Source: Thermus oshimai DSM 12092
GTDB lineage: Bacteria > Deinococcota > Deinococci > Deinococcales > Thermaceae
Reading direction: 5' to 3'
DNA: 64,000 nucleotides
Assembly (NCBI RefSeq): GCF_000373145.1
Contig: NZ_KB890614.1
Coordinates: 220,043 to 284,042, forward strand
A program made the translations under genes and the position numbers. The notes beneath the pieces are model-generated. The model saw only the letters and a program-made list of their open reading frames with translations, was not told the DNA's origin and ran no database searches. Shown piece by piece: positions 17,005 through 29,272 of this stretch (within the stretch, counting starts at the first letter, position 1; every line of letters begins with the position of its first letter).

Positions 17005-17415
17005 TTAAGCGGGGGCCATGACGTGGATCACGGGGAGGCCAAAGCGTTCGGCCTGGGTGTGCACGTCCAGCCGGAGCCAGCGGGAAAGCCCCGGGGGCAG
17101 GGTGGAGAGCACGATGGCCTGGTAGGCCCCGGGGTGGGCGGCAAGCTCCTCCTCCAGGGCCAAAAGGGGGGAGATGTCCCCCGCCTTGGCCTCCTCTATG
17201 GGGATCCCCTGGGCCTTAAGGGCCTCCTTTGCCGCCCTGGCCTCTTCCTCCGCCCGCCGGCGCACCTCCCCTTCGTCGTACACCCAGCCTGAAGGAGGCC
17301 TCGCGGGCACCAGGAGGACAAAGCGGGCCTCGGGGTCCTTCTCCAGGATCTCCCGGAGCTTGGCCGCCAGGGCCGGGCTTTTGGCCGTGCGGTGGGCCAC
17401 CACCAGGTAGCGCAT
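17005..17415 (-). CDS. Uncharacterized protein, possibly universal-stress-protein-like
   Basis: 136 residues starting MRYLVVAHRTAKSPALAAKL, then RFVLLVPARPPSGWVYDEGE, a long helix of charged residues (about 50-75), and AIVLSTLPPGLSRWLRLDVH near 105-124, ending GLPVIHVMAPA. The alternating strands and the closing PVIHV strand resemble the UspA alpha/beta fold, but the GxxG ATP motif is absent. Cytoplasmic, no membrane segment. AAGGAGGTG lies 4 bases before the ATG. Single gene with a hairpin after it. I cannot name a function. Confidence 0.6.
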   Translation of the reverse strand: MRYLVVAHRTAKSPALAAKLREILEKDPEARFVLLVPARPPSGWVYDEGEVRRRAEEEARAAKEALKAQGIPIEEAKAGDISPLLALEEELAAHPGAYQAIVLSTLPPGLSRWLRLDVHTQAERFGLPVIHVMAPA

Positions 17416-17555
17416 GGCGCACCTCCTTTTCCCCAGGCTAAGGGCGGGGAGGGGGGCCGAGGGGAAAGGGGCTCACGATTTCCCCAGATTGGATACCAAA
17501 AACCCCCAACCCACCCCGCCCAAGCCCCTTGCCCAAGGCTTTTGCTGCATAGCAC

Positions 17556-17583
17556 TTTACATACGGGCAAAGGGCGGTATAAT
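17556..17583 (+). promoter_or_regulatory. Near-consensus promoter with no evident gene downstream
   Basis: TTTACA at 17556-17561, 16-base spacer, TATAAT at 17578-17583. This is one of the best -35/-10 matches in the window. It points into the 3' end of the alcohol dehydrogenase gene on the opposite strand (ends at 17655). No convincing coding frame follows, so an untranslated or antisense RNA is possible. Confidence 0.6.
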
Positions 17584-17654
17584 GAAGAAGTCAAGCCTGG
17601 AAAGAACCGGCTCCGTGGGGAAGGCCCCAGGGTCTGATGGGGTTTTGGGGGTGC

Positions 17655-18689
17655 TCAGGGTACCAGGGCCACCTTGGTGGCCTGCCGCTCGTGGAAGAGC
17701 CGGTACCCCTCCGGGGCCTCGGAGAGGGGCAGGCGGTGGCTGAAGACGAAGCTCCCCTTGAGCCGCCCCACCCGCTGGAGGGCCAGGACCTCCCCGATGT
17801 ACCGGGGCACGTTGGCCAGGGCGCTCCTTAGGGTGAGGCCCCGGCTGAAGGCGGCAAGCCAGGGGTAGTCCAGCTTTTCCGCGGTGGGCACCCCCAGGCT
17901 GGAGACCACCCCCCCGGGGGCGGCCAGCTTCAAGGCGGTCTTTAGGGCCTCCCCATCCCCCCCCACGGCCTCCACCACCAGCTCCGCCCCGAGCCCCTCC
18001 GTGGCCCGGCGCACCTGGGCGATGGGGTCCTGGGCCTTGGGGTTCAGGGGGAGGCTCCCCAGGGCCCTGGCCTTTTCCAGGCGGGTTTCTTCCGGATCTA
18101 TGGCGAAGACCATCCCCGCCCCCAGGGCGTGGGCCACCGCCTGGGCCAAAAGCCCCACCGGCCCCGAGCCCACCACGGCCACGCTCATCCCCGGGGTGAG
18201 GAAGGGCCGCACCCCCCCGTAGGCGGTGGTGAGGATGTCCCCCGCCAGGATGGCCTCCTCCGCGGGGAGGTCCCCGATGGGGAAGAGGCTGGTGCGGGCG
18301 AAGGGCACCCGCACCCGCTCCGCCTGGGCCCCCGGGAGGTTGCCCAGGGCCAGGCCGAAGCCGTAGACCCCTCCCCTCAGGCAGGCGAAGAACTGCCCCC
18401 GGCGGCAGGCCGGGCAGTCCCCGCAGGCCACCTGGAAGCTCCCCACCACCCGCTCCCCCAGGGCGAAGGGGACCAGGGGGCCTTTTTCCACGATCCGCCC
18501 CACGAACTCGTGCCCCAGGACCGTGCCCGGCAGGACCCCCGCGATCTTGCCGTGGTAGATGTGCAGGTCCGAGCCGCAGATGGCGGCCAGCTCCACCTCC
18601 ACGATGGCGTCGGTGTCCTCCTGGAGGCGGGGCTCCTCCACCTCCTCCACCGCCACCTGGAAGGGGCCCTGGTAGACCACGGCCTTCAT
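17655..18689 (-). CDS. Zinc-dependent alcohol dehydrogenase, MDR family
   Basis: 344 residues from the ATG at 18689. Catalytic zinc ligands: ICGSDLHIYHG near residue 38 and GHEFVGRI near 62; structural zinc cysteines in ACGDCPACRRGQFFACLRGG near 92-111; Rossmann site VAVVGSGPVGLLAQAVAHAL near 170-189. The IDPEETRLEKA segment after the Rossmann fold suggests NAD+ rather than NADP+. Substrate unknown; threonine, sorbitol and secondary alcohol dehydrogenases share this plan. The start overlaps the stop of the SCP2 gene as ATGA, so the pair is coupled. Confidence 0.87.
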   Translation of the reverse strand: MKAVVYQGPFQVAVEEVEEPRLQEDTDAIVEVELAAICGSDLHIYHGKIAGVLPGTVLGHEFVGRIVEKGPLVPFALGERVVGSFQVACGDCPACRRGQFFACLRGGVYGFGLALGNLPGAQAERVRVPFARTSLFPIGDLPAEEAILAGDILTTAYGGVRPFLTPGMSVAVVGSGPVGLLAQAVAHALGAGMVFAIDPEETRLEKARALGSLPLNPKAQDPIAQVRRATEGLGAELVVEAVGGDGEALKTALKLAAPGGVVSSLGVPTAEKLDYPWLAAFSRGLTLRSALANVPRYIGEVLALQRVGRLKGSFVFSHRLPLSEAPEGYRLFHERQATKVALVP

Positions 18690-19078
18690 GCCACCTCCCG
18701 GGCCACCCGGACCAGCTCCTGCGCGGCCTGGGCGTAGGGGGCCAGGGCGGCGATGGAGCCCCGCTTGAGCTCCAAAAGTCCCCGCATGAGGGCGGTGAGG
18801 GGCTCGAGGCGCCCCTCCAGCACCTCCTGCCAGGTGGCCAGGTCGGCCTCGATGACGAAGTCCGCCTCCGCCTCCCCCTCCACCACCCTCACCCCCCGGC
18901 AGGCCCCGTGCCAGAGGTCCAGGACCACGGCCACCCCCTGGGGAAACCCCGCCTGGGGGTCCGGGCGCACCGCCAGGGCCAGGGACCCCTCCCAGGTGCT
19001 GGCCGCCTTCTGGTAGGCCTCGCTCTCGTTCAGCTTCTGGCAGTAGGCCTGGGCCCACGCTTCCCCGAAAAGCTGCAT
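18686..19078 (-). CDS. SCP2 sterol-carrier-domain protein
   Basis: 130 residues. MQLFGEAWAQAYCQKLNESE is followed by the SCP2 core: LALAVRPDPQAGFPQGVAVV, LWHGACRGVRVVEGEAEADF, then the amphipathic stretch TWQEVLEGRLEPLTALMRGL and LKRGSIAALAPYAQAAQEL. SCP2 domains bind hydrophobic ligands such as acyl chains. It has a TATACT box upstream and AAAGGAGG before the ATG, so this gene is led rather than leaderless. Cotranscribed with the alcohol dehydrogenase, suggesting that the dehydrogenase handles a lipophilic substrate (inference). Confidence 0.78.
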   Translation of the reverse strand: MQLFGEAWAQAYCQKLNESEAYQKAASTWEGSLALAVRPDPQAGFPQGVAVVLDLWHGACRGVRVVEGEAEADFVIEADLATWQEVLEGRLEPLTALMRGLLELKRGSIAALAPYAQAAQELVRVAREVA

Positions 19079-19115
19079 GGCTTCCTCCTTTGCACCGAGT
19101 ATAAGCCGCTCCTGG

Positions 19116-19121
19116 TAGGCT
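19116..19121 (+). promoter_or_regulatory. -10 element of a leaderless promoter for the HAD gene
   Basis: TAGGCT, 6 bases before the GTG at 19128. Confidence 0.45.
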
Positions 19122-19127
19122 TGGGAA

Positions 19128-19550
19128 GTGGTCTACCTCCTGGACCTTTCCGGGGTCTACTGCGAGCCGGTGGAGCCCCACCTCCTCCGCCTCCTCTCCG
19201 AGGCCAGCGGGGAACCCCTCTTCTACCTTTCCGAGGCCTTTTACGCCCTCCTTCCCCGCCTGAAGGAGGAGGGGCCTTTTGTCCTGGAGGCCCTTTTCCC
19301 TGGGGCCTCCCGCCTCTACCCCAAGGCCTTTCGGATCCGGGGGCACCCCTTTCCCGAGCCCTTCCACCTGGTCTCGGACCTGCCGCCCCCGGAGGGCCTT
19401 TCCGCCTTCTTCCACCCGGACAAGCTCGCCGCTCTGCGCCTGGCGTTGGAGGGCCTGGGCCTTTCCCCCAAGGAGGCCTTGTACCTGGACGACAACCCCC
19501 TCTGGGTGGAAAGGGCCCGGGGGCTTGGGGTGAGGGCGGAGCTCTTTTAG
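19128..19550 (+). CDS. Small HAD-superfamily protein
   Basis: 140 residues from GTG. Motif I reads VYLLDLSGVYCEP at residues 2-14, so the nucleophile aspartate is present but the second aspartate of DxD is replaced by serine. Motif IV is clear near the C-terminus: ALYLDDNPLWVERARGLGV. A middle helical part (about 20-60) is a short cap. HAD proteins of this size are often phosphatases, but the missing acid-base aspartate makes phosphatase activity doubtful. It overlaps the hrpB end by 4 bases tail to tail. Confidence 0.65.
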   Translation: MVYLLDLSGVYCEPVEPHLLRLLSEASGEPLFYLSEAFYALLPRLKEEGPFVLEALFPGASRLYPKAFRIRGHPFPEPFHLVSDLPPPEGLSAFFHPDKLAALRLALEGLGLSPKEALYLDDNPLWVERARGLGVRAELF

Positions 19551-21826
19551 GGGTTTTCCGGCCAGGGGTGCTTGGGGTAGCGGCGCATGAACTCTTTGCG
19601 CAAGGTAGGGTAGGTTCTCTCCCAAAACCCCTTCAGGTCCTGCGTCACCTGCACGGGCCTTCCTGCGGGGGAGAGGAGCTCTACGGTCACGGGCACCCGC
19701 CCCTCCAAAACCTTAGGGGTCTCCTTGAGCCCCAAGGCCTCCTGGATGGTGAGGCGGAGCAGGGGGCCTTCCTCCCGGTAGAGGAGGCGCTTCCTCCGCC
19801 CCGAGGGGAGGGTAAGGGTTTCGGGGGCAAGCCGCTCTAAAAGGGCCGCCTTTTCCCCCAGTAGCCCCAAAAGGAGGGCTTTCCAGGGGAGGGCCTCCAG
19901 TTCTTCCTTCCTCCGCACCCCTGCCGCGTAGGGGAGGAGCCAGGAGAGGTCTTGGAGAAGGGCCTCGGGGGAGAGGTCCGGGAGATCCACCCCCTGGGCC
20001 CTTAGGAAGGCCACCCGCGCCCGAAGCCCCTCCGCTTCCCCCCAAGGAAGCCCCCCCTTCAGGGCCTCCTTTAGGGCCTCCTCCGTGGGGGGGCCGGGGT
20101 CCATGGGGGTCCTTTCCAGGACCAAGGCCCCAAGCCGCCGCTCCCGGAAGCCCACCCACCGCCCCCCCTCCCACCCCCGCCGGATCTCCTCCCGGGCTAG
20201 GGGGCGGAGGTCCTCCCGGGCCAGGGGGGCCATGAGGAGGACCCGGCCCTCCCGCCCCACCAGGTCCGCCGCCGGGGCCACCAGGTAGGGGGGGCCGTCC
20301 CCCTCGAGGCGCACCGCCCGGCCGCTTGCGAGCCGGTACCGGCCCGGGGCGGTCCGTTCCCCTACCCGGTCGGGGTAGGCGTAAAGGAGGAGCCGCCCCA
20401 CCTCCTCGGGGTGGGGGAGGGCCTTTAAGGGCGGGGTGTGGAGCCGCCTCCGCCAGAGGGCGGAGACCCGTTCTAGGGCCTGGAAAAGCCCCCCTTCCCC
20501 CCGCCTCGCCCGGAGGAGGCCTTCCAGGCGGGGCATGAGGTCGGGCTCCCCCTCCAAGGGGTCCCGCTCCTCCAAAAGGGCCAGGAGGTCCGCCGCCAGG
20601 GGGAGGAGGCCGAGCTCCCGCGCGGCCAGCACCATCCGCCCAAGCCGGGGGTGGGTGGGGAGGGCGAGGAGGGCTTGGCCCAGGGGCGTGAGGGCCTCCC
20701 CCTCCACCGCCCCGAGGAGCCGAAGGAGCCCCCAGGCCGCCTCCAGGGCCCCCCTGGGGGGCGGGGTGGGGAGGGGGAGGTCTTCCAACCGCTCCCCAAG
20801 CCCTAAGGCGAGGAGGAGGGCCTGGGCCAGGTCCGCCTCCAGGATCTCCGGCCGCTTGGGGGGGAAGGCCCCTTTGGGGTAGAGGCGGAAGACCTTCCCC
20901 GGCCCCTCCCTTCCCGCGCGCCCCGCCCGCTGAAGGGCGGACTCCTCGGGGATGGGGACCACCTCGAGGCGGCTTAGGCCCGTCCTTGGGTCAAAGCGGG
21001 GGCGTTTGGCCAGCCCCGTGTCCACCACCCGCCGCACCCCCGGGAGGGTGAGGCTGGTCTCGGCCACGTCCGTGGCCAGGACGATCCGCCTGGGCCCTGG
21101 GCGGAGGAGGGCGGCCTGCTCCGCGAGGGGAAGCCCCCCGTGGAGGGGGTAGGCGGGGAGGTCCGCTAGGAGCCTTTGGGTGCGGGCGATCTCCCCCTTG
21201 CCGGGGAGGAAGACCAACACGCTCCCCTCCCCCTCCAGGAAGGCCTTCCGGGCGTAGCGGGCCGCCAGGGCCTCCAGGGGCCCCTCCGGGCGCTCCAGGT
21301 GGTGGACCTCCACGGGGTAGGGCCTTTCCGCCACCTCCAGCACCTGGCCCATCCGCTCCACGAGGGCCTCGTCCGGGGTGGCAGAGAGGACGACAAGGCG
21401 CAGGTCGGGCCGGAGAAGGGCCTGGACCTTAAGGAGGAGGCCTAAGGCCAGGTCCGTCTCCAGGTGCCGTTCGTGGGCCTCGTCCAGGAGGACGGCGGAA
21501 ACCCCTTCCAGGGTGGGGTCCTTGAGGAGGGCCTGGAGGAGGAGGCCCTCGGTGAGGACCAGGAGGCGGGTCTTGGGGCCTTCCTTGCCCTCGAGGCGCA
21601 CCCTGTAGCCCACGGTCTCCCCCAAAGGCTCCCCCAGGTTTTCCGCAAGCCGGAAGGCCACCGCCCGGGCGGCAAGCCGCCGGGGCTCGGAGAGGAGGAC
21701 CTTGCCGGGGAAGGCCTTCAGGAGGGCCAAGGGGAAGAGGGTGGACTTCCCCGCCCCCGGGGGGGCTTTCAGGAGGAGGCGGGGGTGGTGTCTGAGCCGT
21801 TCCACCCCTTCCTGGATCCAATCCAT
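19547..21826 (-). CDS. hrpB: ATP-dependent helicase HrpB
   Basis: 759 residues from the ATG at 21826 (DWIQEGVERLRHHPRLLL); an in-frame start at 21847 would lie inside the gyrB terminator palindrome. DExH helicase motifs: KAPPGAGKSTLFP (Walker A) near residue 22, LLDEAHERHLETDLAL near 112-127, VVLSATPDE, and QRAGRAGREGPGKVFRLYP for motif VI near 300. After residue 400 come the helicase-associated domain and the HrpB-type C-terminus with LEGRVPVTVELLSPAGRPVQ. HrpB is widespread with poorly known function; RNA helicase activity is presumed. Confidence 0.9.
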   Translation of the reverse strand: MDWIQEGVERLRHHPRLLLKAPPGAGKSTLFPLALLKAFPGKVLLSEPRRLAARAVAFRLAENLGEPLGETVGYRVRLEGKEGPKTRLLVLTEGLLLQALLKDPTLEGVSAVLLDEAHERHLETDLALGLLLKVQALLRPDLRLVVLSATPDEALVERMGQVLEVAERPYPVEVHHLERPEGPLEALAARYARKAFLEGEGSVLVFLPGKGEIARTQRLLADLPAYPLHGGLPLAEQAALLRPGPRRIVLATDVAETSLTLPGVRRVVDTGLAKRPRFDPRTGLSRLEVVPIPEESALQRAGRAGREGPGKVFRLYPKGAFPPKRPEILEADLAQALLLALGLGERLEDLPLPTPPPRGALEAAWGLLRLLGAVEGEALTPLGQALLALPTHPRLGRMVLAARELGLLPLAADLLALLEERDPLEGEPDLMPRLEGLLRARRGEGGLFQALERVSALWRRRLHTPPLKALPHPEEVGRLLLYAYPDRVGERTAPGRYRLASGRAVRLEGDGPPYLVAPAADLVGREGRVLLMAPLAREDLRPLAREEIRRGWEGGRWVGFRERRLGALVLERTPMDPGPPTEEALKEALKGGLPWGEAEGLRARVAFLRAQGVDLPDLSPEALLQDLSWLLPYAAGVRRKEELEALPWKALLLGLLGEKAALLERLAPETLTLPSGRRKRLLYREEGPLLRLTIQEALGLKETPKVLEGRVPVTVELLSPAGRPVQVTQDLKGFWERTYPTLRKEFMRRYPKHPWPENP

Positions 21827-21841
21827 GGGTTTATCCGGGGC

Positions 21842-21869
21842 CCCCACCGCGGCCTAGGCCGCGGTGGGG
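21842..21869 (-). terminator. Perfect 28-base palindrome between gyrB and hrpB
   Basis: Bases 21842-21869 equal their own reverse complement, centred on CTAG, flanked by GGGG/CCCC arms. It starts 4 bases after the gyrB stop codon on the minus strand. A stem this strong can end transcription, but no T-run follows on either strand, so factor-dependent or structure-only termination, or mRNA 3'-end protection, are alternatives. Confidence 0.5.
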
Positions 21870-21873
21870 TGGT

Positions 21874-23790
<1,917 letters not shown>

Positions 23791-23866
23791 GCACAAGTGC
23801 CTTCCATACGGGGCTGAACCCCCAGAGGCTGTGGAGTTTTATGATTTCATTCCGTTTAATCCCCCT

Positions 23867-23872
23867 TATCCT
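23867..23872 (+). promoter_or_regulatory. -10 element of a leaderless promoter for the membrane protein at 23879
   Basis: TATCCT, 6 bases before the ATG at 23879. This supports that start over an in-frame ATG at 23831. Confidence 0.5.
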
Positions 23873-23878
23873 GGGGGC

Positions 23879-26648
<2,770 letters not shown>

Positions 26649-26712
26649 GCCTCCATCTAACGGCCGCGAGGGGGTTTTGTCCAGCCCTCACCTTCTTCTG
26701 ACCGGGGCGTGC

Positions 26713-26747
26713 TACCCTGGGGATGGGCGCGTTGGTAGCGCTTCCAA
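26713..26747 (+). promoter_or_regulatory. Promoter with a LacI-type operator upstream of the ParB-like gene
   Basis: TACCCT (26713-26718) is a possible -10 box. At 26732-26747 lies TTGGTAGCGCTTCCAA, a near-perfect 16-base palindrome with one mismatched pair. It has the central AGCGCT and TGG/CCA arms typical of LacI-family operators. Sitting just past the -10 and 4 bases before the ATG, it is placed to repress. No LacI-family regulator is in this window. Confidence 0.55.
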
Positions 26748-26751
26748 ACCC

Positions 26752-27639
26752 ATGGGGACCTGGCAGGCGGAAGCGGAAAAGGAAAGGCTGGAGCTCAGGG
26801 CCAAGCTCCACGAGCTCCTCCATCGCCTTAGAGGGGAGCCCAACACCCTCCTGCCCTTCCACCAGGCCTTAGCCCTCCGCCCCCAAGGGGAGCACCACCT
26901 GGGGCTTAGGACCATCGAGGTGGACCGCATCGTGGGTTCGGTGGACCGGTACGAGGACTTTGACCGTCGCTTCCTCCCCAAGACCCCCCACACCCTGGAG
27001 CGCTGGAAGCGGCTCCGGGCCCTCCAGCTTGCGGGGGTGGAGCTTCCCCCCATTGAGGTCTACCAGGTGGGGGAGGCCTACTTCGTCAAGGACGGGAACC
27101 ACCGGGTGGCCCTGGCCAAGGCCACGGGGCAGAAGTACATCGACGCGGAGGTCATCGCCCTGGAGGTGCCTGTGCCCGTGGAGCCCGGGGATACCCTGAA
27201 AGACCTCATCCTCAAGGCGGAGTACGCCCACTTTCTGGAGAAGACCCGGCTTAAGGCGCACATCCCCGAGGCGGAGGAGATCCGCTTCACCGCTTTAGGC
27301 CGCTACGACCTCCTTCTGGACCACATCGCCACCCGGCGCTACTTCAAGGGCCTCGAGGAGGGCCGCCCCATCCCCTGGGAGGAGGCGGTGGCGGACTGGT
27401 ACCAGACCCTCTACCGCCCCACGGTGGAGGCCATCCGCCGCCTGGGCCTCCTCAAGGACTTCCCCGGCCGCACGGAGGCGGACCTTTACCTTTGGGTCAT
27501 GGACCACCGCCACTTCCTGGCCCAGGAGCTGGGGGGGGACCCCGGCCCCGAGGAGGCCGCCCGCTCCTACGAGGCCCGTTTCGGGCCCCTTTGGAAGCGG
27601 CTTGGGGGCGGGTTGAAGGCCCTTATTGGCCGGCGGTAA
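26752..27639 (+). CDS. ParB-like nuclease-domain protein
   Basis: 295 residues from the ATG at 26752. Residues 35-75 lead into a ParB/sulfiredoxin-like core: RTIEVDRIVGSVDRYEDFDR, then LPPIEVYQVGEAYFVKDGNH near 102-121 followed by RVALAKATGQKYIDAEVI. The DGNHR motif is the hallmark of ParB N-terminal-like domains. The C-terminal half (residues 150-295) is helical and acidic with no clear family. It lacks the helix-turn-helix of chromosome-partition ParB, so a role in segregation is unlikely. Regulated probably through the LacI-type operator just upstream. Confidence 0.72.
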   Translation: MGTWQAEAEKERLELRAKLHELLHRLRGEPNTLLPFHQALALRPQGEHHLGLRTIEVDRIVGSVDRYEDFDRRFLPKTPHTLERWKRLRALQLAGVELPPIEVYQVGEAYFVKDGNHRVALAKATGQKYIDAEVIALEVPVPVEPGDTLKDLILKAEYAHFLEKTRLKAHIPEAEEIRFTALGRYDLLLDHIATRRYFKGLEEGRPIPWEEAVADWYQTLYRPTVEAIRRLGLLKDFPGRTEADLYLWVMDHRHFLAQELGGDPGPEEAARSYEARFGPLWKRLGGGLKALIGRR

Positions 27640-27644
27640 CCCGG

Positions 27645-27681
27645 TTGCCCTGGGGCCCCGGTGGGGTTATACTGTATACAG
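27645..27681 (+). promoter_or_regulatory. Promoter and probable autoregulatory operator of the GntR-proline operon
   Basis: TTGCCC at 27645-27650, 17-base spacer, TATACT at 27668-27673. The perfect palindrome CTGTATACAG at 27672-27681 overlaps the end of the -10 box and the expected start of transcription. GTATAC-centred palindromes are typical of FadR-subfamily GntR operators, so self-repression by the product of this operon's first gene is likely. Confidence 0.65.
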
Positions 27682-27682
27682 G

Positions 27683-28342
27683 ATGCAGGCCCTGGGTTTC
27701 CGCCGCCCCAACCAGCTTCGGGAGGCCGTCTACCGCCACCTGAAAGACCTCCTCCTCTCGGGCCGCTTCGCGCCCGAAGAGCGGCTTTCCGAACCCCTGC
27801 TGGCCCAGGAGCTGGGGGTCTCCCGCACCCCCGTGCGGGAGGCCCTCATGCGCCTGGCGGAGGAGGGCCTGGTGGAGCTCGTCCCCGGTAAGGGGGCGCG
27901 GGTTAGGCGCTTCACCCCAGAGGAGGTGGAGGAGGTCTACGGGGTGCGGGCCCTTCTGGAGGGGGAGGCCGCCCGGCTCGCCGCCCTGCGGGCCACCCCC
28001 TGGGAGCTTAAGGAGCTGGAGGAGCGCCTTGAGGCCATAGACCAGGCCCCGCGGGAGGACTTCGCCGAACAGATGCGCCGGGACCTGGAGTTCCACCGCG
28101 CCCTGGTGCGGCTTTCTGGAAACCGCACCCTCTTTCGCCTCTACGAGGACCTCCTCTCCAGCCTGGCCCTGGTGCGGAGCGCCCTCCCCAACCTTTCCCA
28201 GGAGGAAACCACCAGGAGGGAGCACAGGGCCATCCTTGAGGCCCTAAAGGCCCGGGATCCCGAGGGGGCGAGGAGGGCGGTGGAGGCCCATGTGGAGCGG
28301 TTTAAGCGGCTTGTTCTGGAGCGCCTAAAGGAGGGGAGATGA
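27683..28342 (+). CDS. GntR-family (FadR/FCD) transcriptional regulator of proline catabolism
   Basis: 219 residues from the ATG at 27683. Winged helix at 9-72: [40 protein letters not shown], and [16 protein letters not shown]. The C-terminal FCD domain (about 80-215) holds the metal-site residues in [16 protein letters not shown] and [20 protein letters not shown] with the usual D/H/H pattern. Its gene is the first of an operon with proline dehydrogenase (ATGA overlap) and P5C dehydrogenase, so a proline-responsive repressor is likely. An in-frame GTG upstream at 27626 would place the operator inside the coding region and is rejected. Confidence 0.85.
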   Translation: MQALGFRRPNQLREAVYRHLKDLLLSGRFAPEERLSEPLLAQELGVSRTPVREALMRLAEEGLVELVPGKGARVRRFTPEEVEEVYGVRALLEGEAARLAALRATPWELKELEERLEAIDQAPREDFAEQMRRDLEFHRALVRLSGNRTLFRLYEDLLSSLALVRSALPNLSQEETTRREHRAILEALKARDPEGARRAVEAHVERFKRLVLERLKEGR

Positions 28343-29262
28343 ACCTAGACCTGGCCTACCGGTCCCTGGTCCTCAAGGTGGCCCATAGCCCCCAGGTGGA
28401 GGCCCTCATCCGAAGACGGGCGCGGGGGCTCGTGCGCCGCTATGTGGCGGGGGAGAGCCTGGAGGAGGCCCTACGGGCCGCGGAAAGGCTGGAGGGGGAA
28501 GGGGTCCACGCCATCCTGGACCTCCTGGGGGAGATGGTGGCGGACGAGGCCCAGGCCCGGGCCTTCCAGGAAGGGATTTTGGAGCTGGTGCGGGCCCTTG
28601 GGGAGAAGCCCTGGCCCCGCTATGTTTCCCTTAAGCTCACCCAGCTCGGCCTGGACCTCTCCGAGGGCTTGGCCCTAAGCCTCCTCCGGGGCATCCTGGC
28701 CGAGGCCGAGCCCCGGGGGGTCTTCGTGCGCATAGACATGGAGGACTCCCCCCGGGTGGAGGCCACCTTGCGGGTGTACAAGGCCCTCCGGGCGGAGGGG
28801 TTTGAGGGGGTGGGGATCGTCCTCCAAAGCTACCTTTACCGCACGGAAAAAGACCTCCTGGACCTCCTTCCCCTAAGGCCCAACCTGCGCCTGGTCAAAG
28901 GGGCCTACCGGGAGCCCAAGGAGGTGGCCTTCCAGGACAAGAGGCTCATAGACGCCCAGCTCCTGCACCTCACCAAGCTCGCCCTGCACGAGGGGCTTTA
29001 CGTGGCCGTGGCCACCCACGACCCGCGCATGATCGGGGAGGTGAAGCGGCACGCGGAGGCGTTGGGGATCCCCAAAGACCGCTTTGAGTTCCAGCTCCTC
29101 TACGGGGTGCGTCCGGAGGAGCAGAGGCGCCTGGCCCGGGAGGGGTACACGGTGCGGGCCTACGTGCCCTACGGCACCCACTGGTACCCCTACCTATCCC
29201 GGCGCATCGCGGAAAGGCCCGAGAACCTCTTTTTGGTCCTGAGGAGCCTCTTGGGAGGCTAG
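28339..29262 (+). CDS. Proline dehydrogenase
   Basis: 307 residues, the length of the monofunctional Thermus enzyme. FAD-dependent oxidation of proline to 1-pyrroline-5-carboxylate, passing electrons to the membrane quinone pool. The beta/alpha barrel markers are present: [19 protein letters not shown] near residue 95, [17 protein letters not shown] near 130, [18 protein letters not shown] near 184-201, [29 protein letters not shown] and the substrate-binding arginines in [13 protein letters not shown] near 284-296. ATG overlaps the regulator stop as ATGA. The P5C dehydrogenase follows 10 bases later. Confidence 0.95.
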   Translation: MNLDLAYRSLVLKVAHSPQVEALIRRRARGLVRRYVAGESLEEALRAAERLEGEGVHAILDLLGEMVADEAQARAFQEGILELVRALGEKPWPRYVSLKLTQLGLDLSEGLALSLLRGILAEAEPRGVFVRIDMEDSPRVEATLRVYKALRAEGFEGVGIVLQSYLYRTEKDLLDLLPLRPNLRLVKGAYREPKEVAFQDKRLIDAQLLHLTKLALHEGLYVAVATHDPRMIGEVKRHAEALGIPKDRFEFQLLYGVRPEEQRRLAREGYTVRAYVPYGTHWYPYLSRRIAERPENLFLVLRSLLGG

Positions 29263-29272
29263 GAGGAACGCC

